Shown: one piece after another, positions 7,469-15,652 of the stretch | Numbering within the stretch: the first letter of the stretch is position 1 | How the letters are laid out: each line of letters begins with the position of its first letter | Source of the DNA: Syntrophaceae bacterium UBA6112 | GTDB taxonomy: Bacteria; Desulfobacterota; Syntrophia; Syntrophales; UBA5619 | Direction of reading: 5' to 3' | NCBI GenBank assembly: GCA_002423465.1 | Contig: DIWG01000011.1 | Span: forward strand, 1 to 21,433 | DNA length: 21,433 nt | Notes under the pieces: model-generated | The model's input: the letters and a program-made list of their open reading frames with translations, nothing else | Databases searched by the model: none | What the model was told of the DNA's origin: nothing | Translations under genes and position numbers: made by a program

Positions 7469-7964
7469 TTTTTACGTCTTTGACCCCTTCCACGTCCCTG
7501 GCGTATTCGGTCGTCAGATCCTTTTGTGCCTGGCTGGTCGCTTCGCCCAGCAAGGTGACGATTCCGTCTTTGACGCCTTTCACTTCCGTTTTAAACCCGC
7601 TCACGCTGCGATGGAACAAGAGTGAGGTCTTCACTTTCATCATAACCCACGCATCCGAGTTCTCAGCGGGGCGTTCCCCTTTGACTTCCAGCCTGTTTTC
7701 CACGGTTTTGACCCCGGGCAAGCCCGCCACGGTCTCCCGGGCCAATGACTTGTGGGATTCTTCAGAGACGATCCCCGTCAAGGTGACGGCGCCATCTTTG
7801 GATTGGATTTTGATATCATCACCCTTGAGGTAGGTCTTGAACACATATGAGTCCCTGGCGGATGATTCGATGCGGCTGTCCATTGTCGACGCGTGCACAG
7901 GCACACTGAGCGCCAGCAGAGCCACCGCTGCCACCATTAGAGATATAGAACACATTTTTTTCAT
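7359..7964 (-). CDS. periplasmic two-BON-domain protein (OsmY-like), 3' end altered
   Basis: A 201-residue protein with a signal peptide (MKKMCSISLMVAAVALLALS, cleavage near VHA-S at 24-25) and two BON domains, about 28-92 (VTLTGIVSEESHKSLARETV) and about 102-165 (VTLLGEATSQAQKDLTTEYA). BON proteins of the OsmY type are periplasmic and linked to osmotic or envelope stress. The start at 7964 has AAAGGAGAATGTGCCATG. A BON domain normally ends right after GVKDVKNEM; here about 33 further Gly/Lys-rich residues are read from the HD-GYP linker sequence in another frame, which indicates that the native 3' end was replaced by recombination near 7465. Both domains remain intact, so the protein may still work. 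Confidence 0.8.
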   Translation of the reverse strand: MKKMCSISLMVAAVALLALSVPVHASTMDSRIESSARDSYVFKTYLKGDDIKIQSKDGAVTLTGIVSEESHKSLARETVAGLPGVKTVENRLEVKGERPAENSDAWVMMKVKTSLLFHRSVSGFKTEVKGVKDGIVTLLGEATSQAQKDLTTEYARDVEGVKDVKNEMQPGTGGGNNHAREGGGKSPGKPRQAGEKFEGDN

Positions 7965-8015
7965 GGCACATTCTCCTTTCATTGTTGCTACTGTTGTTTG
8001 GTGCTTCTCCTTCGC

Positions 8016-8155
8016 CTATTTCACGATCAGATCATTCTTTAAGGATTGTAACCCTTTGACGTTCCTTACGATTTCACGCGCTTTATCAACGGCCTTTTGA
8101 GAATTAACAAAGCCGCTCAGTTGGACGGTGCCCTGGTAAGTTTCGACACTGACAG
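8016..8155 (-). pseudogene. 5'-truncated BON-domain gene (copy of the 16917-17231 gene)
   Basis: The frame reads VETYQGTVQLSGFVNSQKAV...KNDLIVK and stop, closely matching the second half of the BON lipoprotein at 16917-17231. The start codon, lipoprotein signal and first third of the domain are absent. At about 8151-8156 the sequence switches to the leader that lies upstream of that gene (TACAACAGCAATCGTCT), so roughly 345 bp present at 17055-17405 are deleted here. The join leaves an open frame from the leader (DDCCCTDNS) into the BON part, but there is no standard start codon. Confidence 0.82.
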
Positions 8156-8222
8156 AATTATCAGTACAACAGCAATCGTCTACAACATTTGATCCTCCTT
8201 TCTGATTGCTGCTCGATATTCA

Positions 8223-8501
8223 TTAATCTTCGATCATAAGCCAACAGGTATGATCCACCAAACCGAAACGCTTCAGCGCGTCGGCCAGACTCATTCCCTC
8301 ATCAGTTTTCTGTTTTTTGCCTTGTTCCGTCTGCGATGAGATGACGATCGCGAGGTCGCCGGGAATGAAGGCACTGACGTAAAAGTTGGCATCCAATATA
8401 TTTATTTTTTTAAGGTTCAAGCAAAATGACCTCAGATACTCATGGGCCTGTTGCTCCAAATAGCCAGAAGACCGCAAAGAAATGACCTCAAGACGTTTCA
8501 T
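8223..8501 (-). CDS. small unknown protein, copy B (MKRLEVISLR family)
   Basis: A 92-residue protein, MKRLEVISLRSSGYLEQQAH..., with conserved C-terminus KRFGLVDHTCWLMIED. It is a paralogue of the gene at 17470-17769; by eye about 60% of residues match, with a 7-residue gap in the middle. There is no signal peptide or membrane helix; the fold looks alpha/beta, with a hydrophobic strand DLAIVISS. I do not recognise a named family. The ATG at 8501 follows GAGGAAGAATAAT; an upstream ATG at 8531 would add MARENKRKNN, but in copy A that stretch contains the ribosome site. The region upstream is nearly identical to that of copy A and carries a sigma-54-type promoter. Confidence 0.8.
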   Translation of the reverse strand: MKRLEVISLRSSGYLEQQAHEYLRSFCLNLKKINILDANFYVSAFIPGDLAIVISSQTEQGKKQKTDEGMSLADALKRFGLVDHTCWLMIED

Positions 8502-8595
8502 ATTATTCTTCCTCTTATTCTCCCTCGCCATATTCTATGGGAGTTTCATATGCCTAAACCGTTCCATACTAAATAATTGTTAAAATACAATGGCT

Positions 8596-8611
8596 TGCAC
8601 ATAAGCGTCCA
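8596..8611 (-). promoter_or_regulatory. sigma-54-type (-24/-12) promoter for small gene B
   Basis: On the minus strand the sequence is TGGACGCTTATGTGCA. Against TGGCACN5TTGCA it keeps the invariant GG and GC at the right 12-base spacing, plus T and A beside the GC. The predicted start of transcription is near 8585, about 85 bases before the gene start. An identical site lies before small gene A next to a sigma-54 activator. Confidence 0.68.
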
Positions 8612-8612
8612 A

Positions 8613-8663
8613 TGCAAGTGTTGCATACAAAACAATATGATGTTTTATTCCGCATTCATTGCG
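8613..8663. promoter_or_regulatory. possible activator-binding dyads, copy B
   Basis: TGCAAGTGTTGCA (8613-8625, perfect 5-bp arms) and CGCATTCATTGCG (8651-8663, perfect 4-bp arms) lie just upstream of the -24 element. Both are kept in copy A. They are candidates for binding sites of the sigma-54 activator; they are closer to the promoter than most enhancer sites. Confidence 0.38.
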
Positions 8664-8698
8664 TGAAAGTGTGAAATAAGATATATTTGCAGAACTCA

Positions 8699-8790
8699 GG
8701 GGATGCTCAATGTATAGCGAAAGTTGAAATTGTCGTTCCGCCAACCCGGGATGAATTTGTCGTAAAGCCTCTGGAAGGAGACCCCCACCT
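8699..8790 (-). pseudogene. internal fragment of glgP
   Basis: These 92 bp match glgP at 5412-5503 with about eight substitutions and no gaps. They encode, in the source gene, the region around FIPGWRNDNFNLRYALSIP. The fragment sits between the regulatory cassette and the tetR gene and ends at the tetR stop codon, which suggests that recombination set the 3' end of that gene. Confidence 0.85.
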
Positions 8791-9430
8791 ACCTTGTCGA
8801 CGGGGTTTTGCTTAATTGTAATGGGTTTTTTTGCCTCATTTCATCGACCCATATTCCCCGGAAGATAAGATTTAGAATGCGCTCGAGTTTTTTTCGGTCC
8901 ACCTCTTCTTCGGGATGACAAAGCTGTACCTCAATGGCAATGTTCAGCGCTCCGAGAGTAGCCCACACCATATCCTCGATCCTCCCTCTTTGGAATTCTC
9001 CCCGCCTGATGCCGTCGTTGATCAGGCATCTGATCTCCTGTCGGAACCTGAGCCGGCTGCTTTCACAGTCGAAAAAGGGCACTCCCTGTGGGGGTCCATA
9101 ATAGATCGCGTACATTAATCTTGCCGCATCGAGGTTGTCGATGAAGAGGGAGAATACCTGATTGCAGAGGTGAAGCAATTTCTCGGTCACGCTTCCCTGC
9201 TCGTGACGGGAGGCATCGAAAAGGGCAACGAACTTTGCGGAAACTTCATTCATCAATTCAAGATAGATACCCTCTTTTTTCCCGAAGTAGTAATAAAGCG
9301 CGGGTTTTGTCACGCCGGCGGCGGTCACGATCTCGCGAACCGTTGTTGCCGCGTATCCCTTCCGGGTGAACAGTCTCAGGGCGCTGGTAAGAAGCCGTTC
9401 ACGGACTGCGATATCCGATGATCTTGACAT
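8789..9430 (-). CDS. TetR/AcrR-family transcriptional regulator (distal to the efflux genes)
   Basis: A 213-residue regulator with the N-terminal TetR helix-turn-helix (about 10-58: LLTSALRLFTRKGYAATTVR, then AAGVTKPALYYYFGKKEGIY). The C-terminal ligand half is helical. The start at 9430 has GGGAGG five bases upstream. It is the last gene on the same strand as the efflux operon, 119 bp after the outer membrane factor, so it could be co-transcribed and act on the pump or elsewhere. Its final residues (KTPSTR) and its stop lie at the edge of the glgP fragment, so the native C-terminus may have been a little different. Confidence 0.9.
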   Translation of the reverse strand: MSRSSDIAVRERLLTSALRLFTRKGYAATTVREIVTAAGVTKPALYYYFGKKEGIYLELMNEVSAKFVALFDASRHEQGSVTEKLLHLCNQVFSLFIDNLDAARLMYAIYYGPPQGVPFFDCESSRLRFRQEIRCLINDGIRRGEFQRGRIEDMVWATLGALNIAIEVQLCHPEEEVDRKKLERILNLIFRGIWVDEMRQKNPLQLSKTPSTR

Positions 9431-9549
9431 CCCCGCCTCCCATCATATTTCTCTTCATTTCCTTGCCCTCAATGCCTTGAATCATTACTGTCTTTTCCAG
9501 AAGAGCAAGAAAGATCATCGTCGTCGGCCAACGATAGTTTACTTCCTTC

Positions 9550-10956
9550 TTACGCACCCCCGCCCAGTACGTTATAGAGCGTCACCTGATTGACGAGCCG
9601 GGCCAGGTGGAGCACGATCAGTCCCCGTTGCGCCGCATAGAGGGAACGTTGCGCGTCGAGAACACCCAGGTAGCTGTCAATTCCCCTGGTATAACGCGCA
9701 TTGGAAAGGCGATAGGTTTCCGCAAGGGCGTCGACCAGTGATTGCTGCGCTGCGATCTGCCGGGTCACTGTACCCTGCACGGCAAGAGCATCGGCCACTT
9801 CCCGGAAAGCCGTCTGAATCGCCTTATCGTATTGGGCCACGGTGATTTCCTTTTCCACTTTTGTGACATCGTAAGCCGACCATGTGCGGGCGTCAAAAAT
9901 CGGCATAACAATCTGCGGGGCGAAGCTCCATGTACCCTGGCCGGATTTGAAGAGTCCGGACAGATCGGCGCTTGCGGTCCCGATGGCGGTTGTCAGGGAG
10001 ATGCGCGGAAAGAAAGCAGCACGGGCGGCACCGATATTGGCGTTGGCCGCCTTGAGCCCATGTTCCGCTGCCAACACATCCGGACGGCGCAGGAGCAGTT
10101 CGGAGGACAGGCCGGGAGAAATCTCTTGGGGTGGGCTGACACTGCCCAGATCCGAAGGCAAGAGAGCCGCCGGCATGGAAGATCCCAACAGAAGGTTCAG
10201 GATGTTTTCATCTTGCGCAGCCAGTTGCGTGTAACGTGCAACGTCTCCCCTGGCTATATCCACCTGGCTTTGCGCTTGACGGAGATCCAATTCGGACGCG
10301 ATCCCCACGTCACGACGTTTCCGGATCAAATTGTAGGAGGTCTCCTGCGTCTCAAGCGTGGCGGCCACCAGTTTGAGGGCTTCCCGGTCCGCAGCGAGGG
10401 CCAGATACGCCTGTGCTACCGAGGATACCAGCAGGATCTGTGCGCCGCGGCGGACCTCATCCGTTGCGAGGTATTCTTCCAGCGCCCGATCCTTCAGGCT
10501 GCGGATGCGGCCGAAGAAATCGATTTCCCAGGAAGTGATACCGAGATTGACACTGTATTGTTCGGCGGTCATCGCGCTCCCGGTGGACGAAAGATCCGCC
10601 GGAACACGTTCTTTATACCAACTCCCGACCGCATCGACCGTCGGCAACAATTCAGCCCGCTGAATGCCGTAATACGCCCGCGCTCTCTCAACGTTCAAGG
10701 CCGCAAGCCGCAGATCGCGGTTGTTGTTCAAGGCGATCCAGATGATCTCTTGAAGGCGTCCATCGGTGAAGAACTCCCACCACGGCAACTCCGCCGCCAT
10801 CGGCACGGACGCGGCGGACTTTGTTTCATGGTAGGCCGCGCCGGTCGGCCAATCGGCGGGGACGGGCGACCGGGGTCGCGTGTATTCCGGGGCCAGCGTG
10901 CAACCCCCCAGAAGGGCGACGATCACGCCCACAAGAAGAAACAGATTTTGACTCAT
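9550..10956 (-). CDS. RND efflux outer membrane factor (NodT/OprM family lipoprotein)
   Basis: Outer-membrane channel of the tripartite pump, 468 residues. It begins MSQNLFLLVGVIVALLGGCT, a lipobox LGGC with lipid-modified Cys at 19, followed by the APEYTRPRSPVP start typical of OprM/NodT proteins. Further family marks are RAEAL-type helices such as RRPDVLAAEHGLKAANANIG and the C-terminal YLGVLDAQRSLYAAQRGL. The ATG at 10956 is preceded by AAGGA seven bases away; earlier in-frame ATGs lie within the end of the pump gene. It starts 16 bp after the pump gene's stop. Its last 130 bp are duplicated at 6491-6629. Confidence 0.94.
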   Translation of the reverse strand: MSQNLFLLVGVIVALLGGCTLAPEYTRPRSPVPADWPTGAAYHETKSAASVPMAAELPWWEFFTDGRLQEIIWIALNNNRDLRLAALNVERARAYYGIQRAELLPTVDAVGSWYKERVPADLSSTGSAMTAEQYSVNLGITSWEIDFFGRIRSLKDRALEEYLATDEVRRGAQILLVSSVAQAYLALAADREALKLVAATLETQETSYNLIRKRRDVGIASELDLRQAQSQVDIARGDVARYTQLAAQDENILNLLLGSSMPAALLPSDLGSVSPPQEISPGLSSELLLRRPDVLAAEHGLKAANANIGAARAAFFPRISLTTAIGTASADLSGLFKSGQGTWSFAPQIVMPIFDARTWSAYDVTKVEKEITVAQYDKAIQTAFREVADALAVQGTVTRQIAAQQSLVDALAETYRLSNARYTRGIDSYLGVLDAQRSLYAAQRGLIVLHLARLVNQVTLYNVLGGGA

Positions 10957-10972
10957 ATCATGATCCTTCATA

Positions 10973-13900
10973 TCATCGATCCTCTGCCGGATTGTGATCA
11001 TCTGCTTTGACGGCCTCAAATTTCTTGCGTTTGCCAAAGAGCTTTTCGATCAACACATAGAAGAGGGGTGCGAAAATGACCACGAGGACCGTGGCGGTCA
11101 CCATCCCTCCCAGCACGCCGGTGCCGATGGCGTTTTGGGCTCCCGCCCCGGCGCCGGTGGTCACGGCCAGCGGCAGAACGCCGAAACCGAAGGCAAGAGA
11201 GGTCATGACGATGGGCCTGAACCGTAGCTTTGCCCCCTCCACCGTGGCCTCGATCAGCCCCATCCCTTTTTCCAGACCGGCCTTGGCGAACTGGACGATC
11301 AGGATAGCGTTCTTGGTGGTCAGCCCCAGCGTAGTGAGCAGAGCGATCTGAAAATAGACGTCATTGGCCATCCCCCGCGAGCTCGATGCAATGATACCGC
11401 CGATAACCCCCAGAGGCAGAACCAACAGGATCGCTATGGGGATGGTCCAGCTTTCATAGAGCGCCGCCAGGCACAGGAAAATCACAAAAATCGAATACGC
11501 ATATAAAAGAGGTGCCTGAGAACTCGACATCCGTTCCTGATAGGAGAGGCCCGTCCAGTCAAAACCGAACCCCTTAGGTAGTTTCTCCACCGCCTCTTCC
11601 ATGGCCTGCATGGCCTCTCCCGAACTCTTCCCCGGCGCCGGTTCTCCCCAGATGTTCAGGGAAGGGAACCCGTTGAAGCGCTCCAGCCTGGGGGAACCGG
11701 ACGTCCAGCGGCCGGATGCGAAAGAAGAAAAGGGAACCATCTTCCCCGCCGTATTCCGGACGTACAGTTTCTCCAGATCCTTGGGAAGCATCCGGTAGGG
11801 GGCATCGGCCTGAATGTATACCCTTTTCACCCGGCCGCCCTGAATGAAGTCGTTGACATAGGCGCTGCCGAAGGCCGCCGAGATCGTCGTATGGATGGAG
11901 GCAAGGGGGACCCCAAGGGCGCCGGCTTTTTCCCAGTCCACGTCAATCCGGTATTCGGACACGTCTTCCATGCCGTTGGGCCGCACGGCGGTTAATCTCG
12001 GGTCCTTGGCCGCGATCCCGAGGAGCTGGTTTTGTGCCGCCGCCAGGGCCTCGTGTCCCAGACCGCCCCGGTCCAGCAACTGAAAGTCGAACCCCTTGGC
12101 CGTGCCCAGCTCGACGACGGCCGGCGGCGGAAAGGCAAACACCAGGGCGTTGCGGATATTCGAAAGAGCAGCCGTTGCCCTTCCCGCAATAGCCTTGGCT
12201 TTCAGATCCTCCCTGTCGCGGAGCTTCCAGTCCTTCAGTTTGACAAACACCATGCCGTTGTTCTGCCCCCTTCCGGAAAAGCCGATCCCGGAAATCGTAA
12301 AACAAGACGACACCGCCTCTTTTTCGTTCTCCTGGAAATGGCGCTGGATTTGAGCCGTGACCTTCCCGGTCTGTTCCAGCGTGGCGCCCTTAGGCATGAT
12401 CACCTGGGCGAGCAGCATTCCCTGGTCTTCATCCGGAAGATAGGCGGTGGGCATGCGCAGAAAAAGGATCCCCATGAGCACGAGGATCACCAGAAAAACG
12501 GCCAGGTAGCGTTTTTTCCGGGAGAGGGAATGACCGACCATCCGCACATAACGGTCTCTAAGGCGAAAGAACGTGCGATCGAACCATCTGAAAAACGGGC
12601 GCAGGAAAAAAACCGCGTTTTCCGCCGGCTCATGCCCCGCCGCCACCGGCTTGAGCATCGAAGCGCAGAGAACCGGCGTCAGGATCAGGGCCACCAACAC
12701 CGAAAGCAGCATGGAGGCAATGATGGTCACGGAGAATTGACGGTAGATGACCCCCGTGGAGCCGGGGAAAAACGCCATGGGGCCGAACACCGCCGAGAGC
12801 ACAAGCCCGATGCCGATCAGGGCGCTGGTGATCTGTTCCATGGACTTGGCGGTGGCTTCTTTGGGAGAGAGTCCTTCCTCGCTCATGATCCGCTCCACGT
12901 TCTCCACCACCACGATGGCGTCGTCCACCAGCAGGCCGATCGCCAGCACCATGGCGAACATGGTCAGCATATTGATGGAAAACCCGAATAGCCCCAGCAC
13001 CGCGAAGGTCCCCAGGATCACCACCGGCACCGCAATGGTCGGGATCAGCGTGGCGCGCATGTTTCCCATGAACAGATACATCACCAGGAAAACCAGAAAA
13101 ATCGCCATCAAAAGGGTTTTCACCACCTCATTGATCGCCACCCTGATATAGGGTGTGGTGTCATGGGGATAGATAACATTCATCCCCGGAGGGAAGAACC
13201 GGCTCATCTCGGCCATCTTTGCCTTGACCGCATCGGCCGTATTCAGCGCGTTGGCGCCGGCGGCCTGCCGGATGGCCAAGCCGGCGGAAGGTTTTCCGTT
13301 GTAAAAGGCCTCAATATCATAGGTCTCGGTCCCCAATTCCGTCCGTCCGACGTCCCTGATCCGCACGGTGGAACCGTCCGGATTGATGCGAATGGGGATG
13401 GCGGCAAACTCCTCAGGGGTCTTAAGCATGTTCTGGACAACGATGGAGGCGTTCAAGCGCTGGCCCGCGACCGCCGGCGCCCCGCCGAATTGCCCCGCGG
13501 AAACCTCCACGTTATATGTCCGGAGCGCCGCGATCACCTCTGCCACCGTCAACTGGTAATCCGTCAGCTTGTCGGGATTGAACCAGACGCGCATGGCATA
13601 CTGGGAACCGAAGATTTCCACCTCGCCCACACCCGGCACCCGCGCCAGGATTTTTTCCAGGCTGGATTTGGCATAGTCTCTCAAATCATTGCCGTCCATG
13701 CTGCCGTCTTCCGAGATCAAACCCACGACCATTAGGTAATTTTTGGTGGATTTACTGACCGTAACACCCTGACTTTGTACCACCTCGGGCAGGCTTGTCA
13801 TGGCGAGCTGGAGCTTGTTCTGCACCTGCGACCAGGCAAGATCCGGATCGGTTCCAGGGACAAAGGTCAGCTCGAGGCGCGAACTGCCCGCCGAATCGCT

Positions 13901-14146
13901 GGTGGCGGACATATACAGCATCTTGTCGAAGCCGGTCATCTTCTGTTCGATGATCTGGGTGACGCTGTTTTCTACGGTCTCCGCCGAAGCCCCCGGGTAG
14001 AAAGCGTCAATGGAGATGGATGGCGGGGCCATTTGCGGATACTGGGAGATGGGAAGGTTGTAGATCGCCACCCCCCCCGCCGCCATCATGATGATCGCGA
14101 TGACCCAGGCAAAAACCGGTCGTTCCAGGAAGAATTTCGATAGCAT
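10973..14146 (-). CDS. RND multidrug efflux pump, inner-membrane subunit (HAE1/AcrB-MexB type)
   Basis: Proton-driven inner-membrane transporter, 1057 residues, the normal size for HAE1 pumps. N-terminal FFLERPVFAWVIAIIMMAAG is the first membrane helix; two large periplasmic loops and twelve helices are expected. The proton-relay residues are kept: Asp-Asp in GLLVDDAIVVVENVERI (TM4) and Lys in TTLGLTTKNAILIVQFAK (TM10). The start at 14146 has GGAGG seven bases upstream. It overlaps the operon logic closely: 12 bp after the membrane fusion protein gene and 16 bp before the outer membrane factor. The substrate range cannot be read from the sequence. Confidence 0.96.
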   Translation of the reverse strand: MLSKFFLERPVFAWVIAIIMMAAGGVAIYNLPISQYPQMAPPSISIDAFYPGASAETVENSVTQIIEQKMTGFDKMLYMSATSDSAGSSRLELTFVPGTDPDLAWSQVQNKLQLAMTSLPEVVQSQGVTVSKSTKNYLMVVGLISEDGSMDGNDLRDYAKSSLEKILARVPGVGEVEIFGSQYAMRVWFNPDKLTDYQLTVAEVIAALRTYNVEVSAGQFGGAPAVAGQRLNASIVVQNMLKTPEEFAAIPIRINPDGSTVRIRDVGRTELGTETYDIEAFYNGKPSAGLAIRQAAGANALNTADAVKAKMAEMSRFFPPGMNVIYPHDTTPYIRVAINEVVKTLLMAIFLVFLVMYLFMGNMRATLIPTIAVPVVILGTFAVLGLFGFSINMLTMFAMVLAIGLLVDDAIVVVENVERIMSEEGLSPKEATAKSMEQITSALIGIGLVLSAVFGPMAFFPGSTGVIYRQFSVTIIASMLLSVLVALILTPVLCASMLKPVAAGHEPAENAVFFLRPFFRWFDRTFFRLRDRYVRMVGHSLSRKKRYLAVFLVILVLMGILFLRMPTAYLPDEDQGMLLAQVIMPKGATLEQTGKVTAQIQRHFQENEKEAVSSCFTISGIGFSGRGQNNGMVFVKLKDWKLRDREDLKAKAIAGRATAALSNIRNALVFAFPPPAVVELGTAKGFDFQLLDRGGLGHEALAAAQNQLLGIAAKDPRLTAVRPNGMEDVSEYRIDVDWEKAGALGVPLASIHTTISAAFGSAYVNDFIQGGRVKRVYIQADAPYRMLPKDLEKLYVRNTAGKMVPFSSFASGRWTSGSPRLERFNGFPSLNIWGEPAPGKSSGEAMQAMEEAVEKLPKGFGFDWTGLSYQERMSSSQAPLLYAYSIFVIFLCLAALYESWTIPIAILLVLPLGVIGGIIASSSRGMANDVYFQIALLTTLGLTTKNAILIVQFAKAGLEKGMGLIEATVEGAKLRFRPIVMTSLAFGFGVLPLAVTTGAGAGAQNAIGTGVLGGMVTATVLVVIFAPLFYVLIEKLFGKRKKFEAVKADDHNPAEDR

Positions 14147-14158
14147 CGATGGCCTCCG

Positions 14159-15493
14159 TCAGTTCGATTTTGCAGCAGTCGGGACGGTTTTCTTGCCTTC
14201 CCCGTCTTTTTTGCCGTTGCCGGCTTCAAAGGGCACAGCATTTACGGAAACGCCGGGTTTCACCTTCTGCCCCCCCTCGACGATCACCCGTTCACCGGCG
14301 GAAATGCCGGCTGAAACAAGCCAGTCATTTCCGATGGCACGGTCGAGCGTGAGCATCTTCTGTTGGACCTTGTCCTCGCCGTCCACGACCAGGGCCAGAG
14401 GGGTTCCCTTGGGATCCCGTGAAACGGCCTGCTGGGGAATGAGGAGGACATTGGGATTGACCCCTTCTTCCACAACCGCCCGGACAAACATGCCCGGCAG
14501 CAAAACGCCCTTGGGATTGGGGAACACGATCCGCAGGTTCACCGACCCGGTTGTCGGATCGACGGTGACGTCGCGGAATTGAAGAGCCCCTTCCAAGGGG
14601 TATTTGGCGTCGTCTTCCATGAGGAGACGGACCTTGTTCCGGATCTCCCCGTTGCGATTGAGGCTGCCTTCCTCCAGGCGGCGCCGCAATCGCAGCAGTT
14701 CGGTTGTCGATTGAGGCACGTCCACGTACATGGGATCCAGTTGTTGAATGGTGGCCAGGGCCGTGGGCTGATGCGCCGTCACCAGGGCGCCCTCCGTGAC
14801 GCCGGATCTTCCGATGCGGCCTGAGATGGGTGCGGTGACGGATGTGTACCCCAAATTGATCCGGTACGTCTCCAGTGCCGCTTCCGCCTGATTGATGGCC
14901 GCCTCGGCCGCGGCCACCGCTGCCCGGTCGCTTTCCACCTGCGCCTCGGCGGCCCGGATCGTGGCCTCGGCCACGTCGGCCTCGGTCACGGCCTGGTCGC
15001 GCTGACTGGCGGAGACTGCGCCCTCCTTGGAAAGCTCATCGAAACGCTCGCGGTTCGTCCGGGCGAAATCCAGGGTGGCCTGCTGCCGGGTGACGCCGGC
15101 GATGCTCGCTCTCACGGCGGCCCGCGCCCGGTCGGCGGCTTTCCGCATGGCCGCAAGATTTGCCGCTGCATTGTCATACGCCGCCTGAAAAGAAGCCTCA
15201 TCAATCCGAAAGAGGACCTGGCCGGCCTTGACATCGGCGCCTTCCGTAAACAGGCGCTTGCGGATGATTCCGCCTACCTGCGGGCGTACTTCAGCGACCA
15301 AATTGGCGGAGGTCCGCCCGGCCAATTCCGTCGTGATCACCAGCCGCTTCGGCTGTATCGTCACGACGGCGACTTCCGGAGGTCCGCCCTGGGCAGGTCC
15401 ACTTATGGTGGTCTGCCCGCAAGCGCCGAGAATGATGATCCCGGCAAGCACGCCCCCGGCGGCGAGTTGCTTTGCCATTTCATAAATCTGCAT
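14159..15493 (-). CDS. RND efflux membrane fusion protein (AcrA/MexA type lipoprotein)
   Basis: Periplasmic adaptor linking the pump to the outer membrane channel, 444 residues. N-terminal lipobox is LGAC (MAKQLAAGGVLAGIIILGAC). It shows the lipoyl half VRPQVGGIIRKRLFTEGADV, a long helical hairpin rich in Ala/Glu/Arg (about 100-190) and the second lipoyl half YTSVTAPISGRIGRSGVTEG, in the usual order. I prefer the ATG at 15493, preceded by AGAGGT; an in-frame ATG at 15514 adds seven residues. The C-terminal tail is Lys-rich (KKDGEGKK). First structural gene of the efflux operon. Confidence 0.95.
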   Translation of the reverse strand: MQIYEMAKQLAAGGVLAGIIILGACGQTTISGPAQGGPPEVAVVTIQPKRLVITTELAGRTSANLVAEVRPQVGGIIRKRLFTEGADVKAGQVLFRIDEASFQAAYDNAAANLAAMRKAADRARAAVRASIAGVTRQQATLDFARTNRERFDELSKEGAVSASQRDQAVTEADVAEATIRAAEAQVESDRAAVAAAEAAINQAEAALETYRINLGYTSVTAPISGRIGRSGVTEGALVTAHQPTALATIQQLDPMYVDVPQSTTELLRLRRRLEEGSLNRNGEIRNKVRLLMEDDAKYPLEGALQFRDVTVDPTTGSVNLRIVFPNPKGVLLPGMFVRAVVEEGVNPNVLLIPQQAVSRDPKGTPLALVVDGEDKVQQKMLTLDRAIGNDWLVSAGISAGERVIVEGGQKVKPGVSVNAVPFEAGNGKKDGEGKKTVPTAAKSN

Positions 15494-15597
15494 GCAACAC
15501 CTCTGACCTTTCAAATTTCGTGACTACATTGTCTGTTACGCCCAAGTGATAGCGTTTTGATCATTGGCAAATAAGGTGAAAATAACTTCAAAACAAA

Positions 15598-15611
15598 AAT
15601 GAGCGTTCAAT
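15598..15611. promoter_or_regulatory. candidate TetR operator before the efflux operon
   Basis: AATGAGCGTTCAAT is a near-perfect inverted repeat (AATGA, four bases, TCAaT) in the 159-bp gap between the upstream tetR gene and the membrane fusion gene. TetR/AcrR repressors often bind such short dyads. No other support is visible. Confidence 0.35.
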
Positions 15612-15652
15612 CTTTTAAGGGGAACCCTCACACTTCCCATAGGGCATAGGCA

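Larger units (their letters stand above)
8504..8686. repeat. regulatory cassette, copy B
   Basis: About 160 bp that recur at 17770-17940 with only about three substitutions (plus a 12-bp insertion next to the ribosome site). It runs from TCCCTCGCCATATTCTATGG to GTGAAATAAGAT and holds the sigma-54-type promoter and two inverted repeats. It is more conserved between the copies than the coding regions on its downstream side. In copy A the other end of the cassette leads into the activator gene; here it leads into a glgP fragment, so the activator is missing. Confidence 0.88.

Noticed and set aside
8699..8790. Promoter or regulatory role for the DNA between the cassette and tetR.
   Set aside because: It is explained fully as a 92-bp fragment of glgP.
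9742..11010. A long open frame (over 400 codons) on the plus strand opposite the outer membrane factor gene.
   Set aside because: It is antisense to a gene with clear family motifs, has no recognisable domain and unnatural composition; it is a by-product of codon use on the other strand.
12032..12991. A 319-codon plus-strand frame opposite the RND pump gene.
   Set aside because: Histidine- and arginine-rich, no domain, fully inside a well-supported gene on the other strand.
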